Assembly (NCBI GenBank): GCA_002812745.2
Contig: NCSJ02000143.1
Location: 1 to 64,000, forward strand
Direction: 5' to 3'
Length of the DNA stretch: 64,000 nt
Source: Scytalidium lignicola
Lineage: Eukaryota; Ascomycota; Leotiomycetes
Part shown: positions 35,072 through 45,807 of the stretch, piece by piece
Numbering within the stretch: the stretch's first letter is position 1
Layout of the letters: each line of letters begins with the position of its first letter
The notes under the pieces: generated by a model
The model's input: only the letters and a program-made list of their open reading frames with translations
Told to the model about the DNA's origin: nothing
The model's database searches: none
Position numbers and translations under genes: made by a program

Positions 35072-38000
35072 GGTTATACACTCTAATAACAATGTGATTA
35101 AGCTAACTCTTCTTTCATGTTGATTATATTGATTAGCACCTTTTTGTCTCTGTTTACCCATATTCACATGTCTAGCCATCACCTTTAGCATAGCCGACAA
35201 TTCTAGTATTATAATTCTCTTAAAAGACTAAAGACTTAAAAGTTCAGAGAATTACAACCTTTAAAGCTTTTATCTTATAATATTACTTTAATTTAAAGAT
35301 CTTGAAAATCATGTTAGTAATACTATTTTACCTTTTAAAAAAAATACTCTTAAGTAGAAAGTTTAACACAAAAATAATATTAAAACTTATATATATCTTA
35401 ATGTTAATATTAACAACAAAGTTATATTATTAATCAAAGACTATAATATAATAAAGCTTGCTTAAACTACTTTAAAAGCTTAATATTAAAGAAAAAATTA
35501 TAATTTACAATAAAAGTTCTTATTTAAGTTAATATCTATCAAGTATAATTATTTCAACTTTACAAATATGTATATTATCATATTTAAGTTAATAATAGCT
35601 AATTTAAAAATTGTTAAGAATAATAATATAAAGCTTTTTTATAAATTTATCTTTATTTTTAACCTTAAGGATAAATATCCTATTTAAGCTGAACATTGAC
35701 ATTTAGTTAATAAATTTAAAAAGCTTTTTATACTTACTCAACTTATAAAGACATTGTTAATAAATCTATTTCTATTATTAACTTTTCTAATGCTATTATA
35801 TATAATAAGAACAATTCTAATTCAAACTCAAACAATTCAAAGAACTTTAAAAATGTTAAGTATAACCATTGTAAAAAGAATAATTATAAGGAATTCGATT
35901 ACTTTCAAAAGTATTTTAAAAAGTTTAAGAAATATAAAACAAAGTAGTTTAATAAGAAGAAGAAAAAGAAAAGTAAAAATAAACCAAAGAAGTTTAATTC
36001 AAAGAATAAATCTAATACTGTTAACCTTAACTTTACTAACTTAATCATTACTAATTCTACAGCTTTCTTCATGTTTATACACAATTAATAGATTATAAAT
36101 ACAAATATTATTAATTACATTATTAATAATCTTAATTAATTTGATTTTAACTCTTATTCAATATANTTTTAATTTTTATCTTATNAAAAACAAATAATAG
36201 TTTTATTCTAATTATAAGTATAAATACTATTACTCTCAAAATTACTTGTTTAAATAGTTTATTCNTTTTTCTTAACACTTATTAATATATAGTATATACT
36301 TACATTTCTAGTTAACATTTTCAAAGTTTTAAAATTCCTTGTACAGAATAATAACACTTATATTACTTTATCTAGTATATTTAATAAAAACAATGTTGAA
36401 TATAATATTATTATTACCTTCCCTGCTAATATCTATTTAAGATTAACATTTATTTTAATAACACTTATTTTAACATTTCTTACTTATTAAACAATCTTTA
36501 ATCTAGATATTATTTATTAATATTTAGCATATATAAGCTTTAAAATTATCAAGAATACTATTAAAGCTACTCTTAGTATTAACACAAAGTTAATAAAGAA
36601 AGCTTTTAACAAGAACTCTTTTCTTTACAAAGCTTATAAGTATAATCATTCTGNAAAAAAGTATTTTTCAATAACTTAAAAAACAATCTACTAAAGTTAA
36701 TAAAATCTTAAATATTAATGTATGTACAATTACACTTGTTAACTATAATAAATATCATTATACTATTACTATTATAAATAATTACTTTAATACTATTTAA
36801 AGTTATACTTATAAAGAAAAGAAAAGTATATATAATACTATAATTACATATTATACTCTTCTTAAAAATTAATAAAATATTACTCTTAAATCAATTTAAA
36901 TCAATAGTGAAAATGAATTTAATAAAGAGAAACTTAATACCTTTTATAATTACAAAAATATTTAATATAAAGAAATTACTCTTTATATACTATAATAAAA
37001 TAAAATCTTTAAAAGAGTTAAATACTTTATATTTACAAGAACTTATATTATTATAATTACTATTAACATTTCCTTTATACTCTAAAACAAAGTATATAAG
37101 TCAATTATATATATTAATAATTATCTTATAACCAGAATTCTTATAAGTAATATCATTTTATTTAAAGCTTTTATAAAACAAGTTTCTTCTTCTAGTATTA
37201 ATTGCAAATTTAATCTATTAAACTTTTATATTATTAATTTTAAAATCTTTATACATATTAACAAAAAACATTGTATAACTTTTTAAAAGATAACTTTTAA
37301 GACTAAAAAGAGTATATTATTAAACTTTAAGAATAACTTAATTTATTATTATTAAATTCTCTTATACACTTACAAGTTAATTCAAACTTCTTATATTACT
37401 TTTATAAAAGGTAATTTATGTTTAAAAGAATTTGTTATTAAAGTTTAAAATATTAAAGCTATTATTAAAACTAGTTTTTTACATTCTTTACTATCTTTAT
37501 CTTTTATCTTGCAAAATATAACTCTTCTTTTACAGTTAAACTTTATGTTTAAGAAGATTATATAACCTACTAAGAAGAAAGAGAAAATGTTTAAAGATAA
37601 GATTCCTTAAATAGTTATACTTATTGTCCGAAAAGCTTAAAGAATAAAAAATTTAAACAAAGACATACTAACTCTAATATTACACATATTAATCTTATGG
37701 AGAATTGTATTATACATTTATAAATTACAAAGTTAAGCATTTAATACTCTATATTCTTAAAAATAAGAAGATGTTATAATTATTAAACTTAAATCTTTAA
37801 TAAAGTATAAAACTTTTAAGCTTATTTGACTACTTCTTAAAAAGTATACTTTAAAAGGCTAATAAGTTTATCATATTAAGTATAATATAAACTGTCAAAT
37901 TAAACACTTTAAAGTTAAGTTTATAATCAAAGAATATAAAAAATATTATAAAGTAGATTATAATTAAACTTAAACAAGTATTATTAAGTTAATAACATAA

Positions 38001-39462
38001 AAAGTATTAATATCAGTTATTACTGTTTATAACTAACAAATATATTACATAAACATTGTTATAACCTTTTTAAATAGTAATATTATTATNAAAAATTTAT
38101 ATAAATCTTCTTAAAAGATTTACTATTAAGAATTCTTAAGCTCTTAATGTTAAATATATTAATATTATTAATAATAATAATTATATTATTCTTTTTCTTT
38201 TAAAATCCTTGTATNAAACTGAAATAAACTCTTTGTTCTTAATAGTTAAAGCTTAACTTCAAATTAACTAAAATTAACTTTCTTCCTCTTTAATCTAACC
38301 TTAATATCTTCTTTAATTAATGTTGAAGTATTTTTATTTACATTTATATTAATGATTTTCTAGTTATTAATCTTAAAAACTCTTAATTCAATAAAGTTAA
38401 GTGAATTCTTTACAATTTATTCAAAATGATCAATATAAGACTTATATCCTAGTTTTTAAAAGTATATATTATACAAGATTAGAAAAAACATATTATTTTA
38501 CTTGTTTAGAATAAGTATATTAAGAAGATTCTTAATCAATTCAAGTATAATAACATTAGACTTTATTCTATTTTATTTAAAGTAAATGTAACCAAGTTCA
38601 TAGTCAAATATAACAGTATAACTACTTTTCAAGATATATAACTTTACTTTAAAAAAGTTAATTCTATTATATATCTTATAATATAAACATATCTTAATTT
38701 GTTCTTTTTAATCTCTTAACTCTTACAATTCCTTTAAAATCTATCTTTACAATACTTAAAGTTAATCAAACAAATCTTTTAATACTTTTAAAGTATTTAA
38801 GATATTAAAATCACCTTTAGAGAAAACAAAAACAAGAACTTTGATTTTTATAGTTTTAATAACTTTGATTATAATAGTTGTTTAAAAACATATTAATCTA
38901 CTATAAATTATTTCTTCTTTTTAAGAAAAAGCTTTATCTCTTAACATTATTAACAATTACCTTATATTATATTGTTTATTATAAAAGCTGAATATTGTAC
39001 ACNTTTTTAAAGTTTCATACAAAGTTATATAACTAGTTAAATTGTTATTAGAACTTTAAATTAATATTATAAACTTTAAAATCACTTTAAATAATAATAA
39101 TTAAAATTCCTTTTCTATGGTTAAGACTATTAAACAATTAAAAAAGGGCTAAGTGTATTGATATCAAATATCACTTTGTACATGAAAAGATATAATCTAA
39201 AAAGATCATTTTAAATTACATTTTTACTATAGATATAATAGCTAACAGCTTTACAAAAGCTTTGAATTCAGTTAAACATATAAAGTTTATAAATTTGTTA
39301 AGTCTGAAATCAATCACTTTAAATTAATAAATTTCCTATTTCAAGCTCTAGTATTACACTTACAACATTTTGTTTTATAGTTCAAGTGTTTTTACACTCG
39401 TTTTTGTATAGGATTTAAAGTACTTTTGTATCAATTTTCAGTGCTTTAGTAACATAGAAGTA

Positions 39463-39641
39463 TATTGTAATATCTTATATACCACCTTAAGCACCACATC
39501 GCTTATTGCACATGACTTCCACTTTAGGTAATTCCATTAGTTAACTCTTCTACTTGTACGTAGTTACTACCGTACAAGACCACAATATACACAGAGTTAC
39601 CCCATATTACATTACATGCTTTCACATGCTCTAATTCAACA
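39463..39641 (+). repeat. Copia 3' LTR
   Basis: 179 bp. The first bases are TATTG where the 5' LTR has TGTTG, a G-to-A change. It ends CAACA and is followed by the CATTA duplication. Confidence 0.9.
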
Positions 39642-39646
39642 CATTA

Positions 39647-40556
39647 TACTTAAAATTTTTAAATTTTTACAAAGTAACTGTTGAGTAAATAAAGTGTAAA
39701 GTAAAAATTTGATTTTTGAGGTCAAAAATCGGCTATTTTACATACAAAATTCGACATTTTAAAGATTAGCAGATTTTGAGCATGCTCTATGCTATGCACA
39801 TTTAATTAAATTTAAATTCATGAAAGTATAATATAGGATTTGTTCTCATTTACTATTCTCTTGATTTATAAAAAATTATTTCCATAGTAATATATTATTT
39901 TGTAGTTGCAAAGGTGGTGAGTTTTGGTGTGAAATCGGCAAATCCCGGATTATTAATGTTTAGTACTGTAGAAACATTTACAAGCTCTTAAATACGTCAA
40001 TTAGAGGTGGTTTACGGACAGTACATTAAATCACGTGCGCTTTAAAGCTCGCTGTTCGCTCTACTCCTTGACCTGGGTCATTGTGGGTAGCTGTCATGTA
40101 TGTGAATGATTTGGTGTACTTTGTGAATAGATACACGTGTAATGATGATTGAAGTCGGCATATCTCCTTATCAAGCCTGATACGGCTTGGCTCAAACGGC
40201 GCTCAGTACAGTAATAAGTGTTAAGAATGTGCCATGGAGGTGTCTCCGAATTATTCCCGTACGACTCCATATCACTGTACGCCCGTTGGAGACAAGGCAG
40301 CCTCCTTGGAGGCTGTCTCCAAATACCATGGCTGCTTAATTCGGGCGATAAGTCACCCCCACAGACAGAAGTTAGACAATTGCCCATATAGATGATGTTC
40401 AGCTGCAAGTGCTAGGAATGAATATCGATTCTTCCTTACTTTCGAGGAGCCAGCGTTGCCGTTTGAAGTTCTGCAGACCCTGAAACTTATCGTCTTTTGA
40501 AGTTTGAGACCCCAACTACGACCTTCGAGAGTTCTAGATCTGTTAAGCATTACAAC
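39647..40556. other. Upstream region of the acyltransferase-like gene
   Basis: The first 300 bp are AT-rich repeat margin, after which the sequence becomes GC-normal with CACGTG at about 40034. The open frame that includes 40497-40556 begins with TTG, so the first ATG at 40557 was taken as the start. No other gene was recognised. Confidence 0.4.
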
Positions 40557-41681
40557 ATGACGGTAAATGGAATTAGCACGCAAAAGAAGAGCAGTGGAAA
40601 CGGTGCAAAAACGATCCACTGCTCCGGTATGCCTTATGAAATAGGCCTGGCCCATGGCCGCGAGGCTATCCCCGAAATCCGCGCCAACATTGCGATATAC
40701 ACGTCGTATTTTCATGAACGAGCGGGAATCACCTGGGCGGATGCCCGAAAAACGGCCACAGAGCGCTATATCCCCAATCTGCAAAAGCTCTACCCGGAGA
40801 TCCTAGAGGAGATGAAGGGCATTGCGGACGGGGTCGGCGAAGGGGTGTCTATGGAGGACATCCTGACTCTCAATCTGAGGAGTGAAATCCTCCTGACCAC
40901 CTATTCCGATGGATGTACTTGCATAAGCCAGCGGACGAGCAGTGGTAAAATGTTCCTCGCGCAAAACTGGGACTGGATTGAAGAGCTCCGTGATAGCATT
41001 GTCTTCCTACGCATCTCACCAGCTGGCTCCGACATCACTATGCATTTCATGACAGAAGCTGGTCTTGTGGGAAAGATTGGCATGAACAACGCAGGTGTTG
41101 GTATTTGCATGAACGCTATTAGAAGTGCAGCCAAAAACCCAGCCAATCTCCCGGTACATATAATGATGCGCCGAGTGTTGCAGTTTGCACACTCTTTTGA
41201 AGAAGCTGTTGAGATTCTCAAGCAGCCTGGTCTGTCCAGTACCGTTAACTTCATGATTGCAGACAAGAACGGCAGGTTCGGGGATGTCGAATGTACTCCT
41301 GAGGGTAACGTCCTCATTGACCCTGTGGAATCACCACAAGGCCCATTCGTCACACACACGAATCATCTGTACTCAAGCATTACAAAGAAAATCAAAGATA
41401 CTCCCGTGAAGCATTCGTTTGCGCGGCTGCAGCGGATCGTGGAGCTCACACAGGCAGACAATAAGAATAATGTGGAAGCGTCGTTTGATAGTCTTCGTGC
41501 AAGATTCTCAGACGAACAAGGCTGGCCATTCTCGATTTGTAGAGGAAGACCGGAGGGAGACAAGAGCATGGAAAGTCACCCGACGGTATGCTGTAGTATG
41601 ATGGAATTAACGTCTGGAAATGCAAAGTTTCTTATCGGGAGGCCGAGCGAGGATGTCCCGATTATAGAGTATCAAGTATAA
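40557..41681 (+). CDS. Penicillin acyltransferase-like Ntn hydrolase
   Basis: A single intronless exon of 374 aa. It matches the acyl-CoA:isopenicillin-N acyltransferase (PenDE) family along its length: MPYEIGLAHG near the start, DGCT at residues 118-121 with the Gly-Cys self-cleavage site (nucleophile Cys120), AQNWDW, TEAGLVGKIGMNNAGVGICM, VTHTNH and PFSICR. Family members self-cleave into two subunits and hydrolyse or exchange amide side chains. No C-terminal peroxisomal signal is visible (it ends IEYQV). The gene stands alone in a 2.5-kb GC-normal island between RIP-degraded transposons, yet all its signature residues are intact. No beta-lactam genes are present, so penicillin synthesis is not implied. 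It might act with the nearby PKS group; that is speculation. Absence of introns could reflect transfer or loss. Confidence 0.9.
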   Translation: MTVNGISTQKKSSGNGAKTIHCSGMPYEIGLAHGREAIPEIRANIAIYTSYFHERAGITWADARKTATERYIPNLQKLYPEILEEMKGIADGVGEGVSMEDILTLNLRSEILLTTYSDGCTCISQRTSSGKMFLAQNWDWIEELRDSIVFLRISPAGSDITMHFMTEAGLVGKIGMNNAGVGICMNAIRSAAKNPANLPVHIMMRRVLQFAHSFEEAVEILKQPGLSSTVNFMIADKNGRFGDVECTPEGNVLIDPVESPQGPFVTHTNHLYSSITKKIKDTPVKHSFARLQRIVELTQADNKNNVEASFDSLRARFSDEQGWPFSICRGRPEGDKSMESHPTVCCSMMELTSGNAKFLIGRPSEDVPIIEYQV

Positions 41682-42430
41682 AAGAGATATTCTCATAGAA
41701 TTGTAATAGATACAATAAAGTGCATCTTAAACTCGAGTCAATACATAAATTACTATACTGGAGAGGAGGAGTTACAGCATTTTCCCTCACCGACGTAATT
41801 CTTTGGACTTCACATCACCTTTCATTTGGTTACGATTGCGATTTGTTTGCATTTTCGATTATTTGCAAGATACACGTGTGCACTCTCGGGTCTTTACACG
41901 TTCTACTGACCAGGAACCATTCTTGGATGCATCCATAATATCTACAATCAGATCCTGGATTTATTATATATTCTACAATTATTTCTCCTGTGGAATTCTC
42001 TTTGATCTGTAACGTCCTTCCCTAACGAATTTTGACATGATGTCTCATCAATAGCTCTCCACTTTCAAAAACCACATTATATTCCATCTGATGAGTGTTT
42101 ATACAATTCTAAACTTGTCTAAATGATATTTTTCATGCCTAGTCAAGTTTTCAATTGCAGTAGATACATCGATTCTACATCATTATATATTAGTTTGTGA
42201 CCTCACGAGGATTAGCCTGATAGCTTTCTAGGTTGCATTCCGAGAATCGTAAGGATAAAATTTGAGGCTGTTCTAGATTTCACACCGTGGTCCGGCTAAT
42301 ACGGGAAATTCAAGATTTCTTCGTACTTTGTATAAGCGGGACACGACATGAACAGGGACTACGATGAGAACTTAAAACATAGCAAATTATAGCGCTCCTC
42401 ATTAGATAATCTAAACCGTGGCGCCTTCTA
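41682..42430. other. Downstream intergenic region
   Basis: Mostly GC-poor non-coding DNA after the acyltransferase-like gene. Small frames at 41720-42012 lack supporting features. No terminator-like structure was assigned. Confidence 0.35.
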
Positions 42431-42857
42431 ACGTAATTCCCGGTCCACCGGGACACCCGGTCTACCGAGACGGTGAAATTTACTGCAAAATCGAGAAAAT
42501 TTAGTCTTTAAAACCTCAACAACTACACAGTTTAAAAAAATAATTCTTAGCAAAATAGCTAATTACTTTAATCTAATTTCAAATATCCAGTCAATTTTTT
42601 GTTTAAGTGCTTATAATATGGTTAGATTAGATTTTAGACCTTTAGCACAAGGTCATTTTATTATATAACATAAACGATATATGCTAAACATGTCAAAATT
42701 TGTATACTTATTAATTATCAAATAAATAAATAGATTTTAAAGTTTGGTTAAATATAAATTTATATTTGTTGAGCTATTGATGTGCGGTTTTCGTTGATTT
42801 TGCAGTAAATTTCACTGTCTCAGTAGACCGGGTGTCCCGGTGGACCGGGAATTACGT
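42431..42857. mobile_element. Non-autonomous TIR element (MITE-like) with TA ends
   Basis: 427 bp with terminal inverted repeats of about 69 bp starting ACGTAATTCCCGGTCCACCG. The arms at 42431-42499 and about 42788-42857 differ at only a few bases, mostly C/T and G/A. TA flanks both ends (42429-42430 and 42858-42859), as expected for Tc1/mariner-type insertion. The interior is AT-rich and non-coding, so it needs a transposase in trans. Confidence 0.85.
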
Positions 42858-42869
42858 TATAACTAACTT

Positions 42870-43056
42870 ACGAACCTGCTGACATAAGTCTGTATTTTCA
42901 GGGCATATTACAACAATGATATTTAATTAATTTGCTGTACTTTACTTATAATGCTTAATTAATTCATAAACTTAATAACTTTGTTTATCTATTAATTTAT
43001 TAATCTATTCTTATAGTATTTCTTCTTATAGTTTTATTATAACAGCTTGCATTTTA
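42870..43056 (-). repeat. Dispersed repeat D, copy 2 (inverted)
   Basis: Reverse complement of 5055-5231, with a similar level of divergence over the whole length. Its CAGGTTCGTAAG end lies next to the TIR element. Across that element, the sequence resembling the continuation in copy 1 (AAGGCG..) reappears at about 42424, which suggests the TIR element inserted into repeat D. Confidence 0.6.
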
Positions 43057-43467
43057 ATTTCGTTTGTAAATTGTTAATTTCGTTTATACAATGCTTGTTT
43101 AATCTTATATTAACATTTCTTAATTGAATTTATATTAAGACTTGTAAAAAGATAAAGAAATGAGATAATACTATAATTTTTCTTTTATATAATATAAAAG
43201 TTATTAGTTAACTTATGATTATAAGCAAAATTGTTATCTTTTATAAATTATAATTATAATTTTTTNAAAAGTATAATTTACTTAAAAGTTCTTGAAAACT
43301 TAATTATAACTTTTTTTAAAACTTATTCTAAGTAATTTTTTTATGTAAATATACTATTTTTTTAATATTTATTATAAATAATAATTAACTTTTATAATTA
43401 TACTTAATAACTTTAAATGTATAAATAGAAATTATATAACTTTAATATATTTAAAATTAAATATAAT

Positions 43468-43661
43468 TGTTAATAGAATAGCAGTTACATATACATAATA
43501 TTTACATGCCCTTGTAAGCTAGTCTTAATTAGGTAATAAGAACAAGTAAAGCTTTTACAACTTTGCTCTCTTACTCTTAATTGTATAAAAACCATAGAAT
43601 AGTATAATAAGTATATTATATATAATTGTATACTATACTTTGTATTACAAGTAAACTAATA
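43468..43661 (+). repeat. RIP-mutated LTR (family E)
   Basis: Same length (194 bp) and same order of sequence as 6998-7191, with C-to-T and G-to-A changes throughout: TGTTGGT reads TGTTAAT and ACCGACA reads ACTAATA. Flanks are ATAAT and CTAAT, a possibly decayed duplication. It may be solo or the 5' LTR of the gag remnant that follows. Confidence 0.75.
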
Positions 43662-45475
43662 CTAATCAGTTTGTACATACAAATTAGAAGATTATCATTT
43701 AATTAGTTAAACATTAAGTAGTTTACTTATAAAGCTAAAATCTACTTAGTCAAAAGGGAAAACAACTATTTATTAACTTATAACTTAATTAGTTAGATAT
43801 TTAACAATTCACTTTTATAATTGTTATTATTAAACTTATTTTTGCTAAAAACAATATATTTGGTTAAACATTAAGTAGTTTACTTATAAAGTTATATAAT
43901 TAGCTAATTAACTAATTTTATTCGAAAACTATTTTTTTACTATTTACTTTTACTAATTTCTATTTAAAATTACTTGAAAACTACTACTTTCTTTATTACT
44001 TTTATTTTAGACTAAAAACAACATATTAAATTATTAACTCATAATCTTTTTACTTTTATTATAAAATTATAAGCTTTTACAAGCATATAAGAGAATTTTA
44101 AAAGCTTATAAAACTTTATATTTAAGAAGATTAAAAAGTTATTATACTTTTAAAGATATTTGTTTAAGCTTTTAAGATTATAAAGTTTATTACTTATAAG
44201 TAAATACTTTTTGTACTCAAGTATAACTAACTTTGCTTTTTAGCTAATCAAGCATTTAATACTAATATTAATAGACTATATATGTAAAGCTTAAGAATAA
44301 CAAAAAATATAATAAAGATTATAAAGAGGAATAAGTTAAAAACTATTATAATAATAACAAAGAGCATTATAAAGGTAAATTAAACAGTACTAATCAAGAA
44401 ATGAGAATAAAAAATAAACTTTAAAGATATTATTATAAATAATATACAAAAATACTTAACTATTAAGGTTTACAAGTATTACTTTAACAAAACTAATAAT
44501 ATAAACTTATAAGACTTATTCTAAGAGGACTTTAAGAACTTTACAATTAATATTTTTAAGGTTATTATTTAAAAAGAGATATAAAGCTTATAAAATTGCT
44601 TTTATTATAATAACATATGTATAATGTATAATATTAAGAGTATTATAATTACTCAAACTTTTATAAACATTATACAAAAGGAAGAATAACATTTCTAAAA
44701 TAAAGAAGATCTTTAATACACTTTTCAAAACTTCTAAAAAGGACTTATTACCTTTGTAGTTATTATACTCTTTATAATTATCTACTTTATAAACACTTAA
44801 ATTAACTTTAAAGTTCTTAGTTTAATGTATACAAGTTAAAAATCAAGTACTTTTTTAACCTTTATAATCTCTTAAAACAACTACTAACAATTTTACAAAT
44901 TATAACAAGACTATAACTTTAATCATGAGCTTAACCTATTATTATTACTTTTAACTTAGCTTATATACATAAAACAAGTCTTTAATATTATTAAAATGTA
45001 TATAAAAGACTAGAAGTACAATAAAATAACTAATAACTTCAAATATAAATTGATAATCTTCAAAAGTTATTATAAATAAGTAGAATTATCAAAAAAATTC
45101 TATATCAAAGTATTCTTTACCATATTAACAAGGTTAGTAAAAAGCTATTTTATTATTAATAACCTTGTTAAACATATATTTGAAAAAGTATATACTTACT
45201 TATACAACTTCTATAAAAAANCTTATATATTATTGTTAAATTTATACTGAATAAGAAAATATAACATTAACCTTAATTATAATTGTAAATTCTAAGAAAA
45301 TAATGTTTAAGAATATATAATTACTTATTAACAAGTTCTAAAAGCTTTAATATAACTTTTAGCCAATTTATAAAACGATTAATATTCTTTATAAGAAGTT
45401 GATTATTACTTGTTAAAAATCTTTAATATATAAATATATTATTTTAAACTTATTAAAAGACTTAAAATAACTTAT
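43662..45475 (+). mobile_element. RIP-degraded retroelement fragment with gag remnant
   Basis: No open frame. At about 45020-45240 the plus strand reads NFKYKLIIFKSYYK..FYIKVFFTILTRLVKSYF, the pattern of a fungal retrotransposon Gag capsid region. It ends where the Gypsy LTR begins at 45476. It may be the internal part of a family E element broken by that Gypsy; no target duplication proves it. Confidence 0.5.
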
Positions 45476-45807
45476 TGTTATGGTTCTTATTGTCATAACC
45501 TGATAAGCATTAAGCAACAGCTTATAAAGTGTCTATAAACAATAAAATATTATGTTATATAACTTATACAAGTAGTATAAGATGTATAAGGAAGTATTAG
45601 AACTATATTGGTTATACAGGACTATACTCATTTATTTATATAAGAACATGTTCTTTAAACTTTAGTTAAGAACCTTATATTCAACTTAAGTTATAACTTT
45701 ACTATATATACTTATTTACTATAATTACAAACACCTTACTTCTACATAAACCTAATAAGAGTAACTAGACTTATTTACATGATTATGTTATAAGAAGTCT
45801 TATAATA
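45476..45807 (+). repeat. Gypsy family B 5' LTR, heavily RIP-mutated
   Basis: 332 bp starting TGTTAT and ending TATAATA. It aligns with 50821-51167, but where that copy keeps GGTGACC and AAGGGGTTAGG this one is A/T. It is followed by internal sequence containing TTTTAAACA. Confidence 0.75.

Larger units (their letters stand above)
34893..39641 (+). mobile_element. Full-length RIP-inactivated Ty1/Copia retrotransposon
   Basis: 4,749 bp bounded by 179-bp direct LTRs and flanked by an identical 5-bp duplication, CATTA (34888-34892 and 39642-39646). Internal order on the plus strand: a gag zinc-knuckle remnant at about 35860-35945 (YNHCKKNNYKEFDYFQKY, where cysteine and histidine codons have changed) and the RNase H end at about 39150-39330 (IDIKYHFVHEK and NSFTKALNSVKHIKF). 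Both motifs are characteristic of Copia. Every frame is full of stops and the base composition is extremely AT-rich, consistent with RIP. It is not functional. Confidence 0.9.

Noticed and set aside
40497..40556. N-terminal extension of the acyltransferase-like protein
   Set aside because: The frame at 40497 starts with TTG, not ATG. The family's N-terminus is short, so ATG 40557 was chosen.
40557..41681. Evidence for penicillin biosynthesis
   Set aside because: Only a PenDE-like protein is present. No ACV synthetase or isopenicillin N synthase gene was seen, and family members have many other roles.
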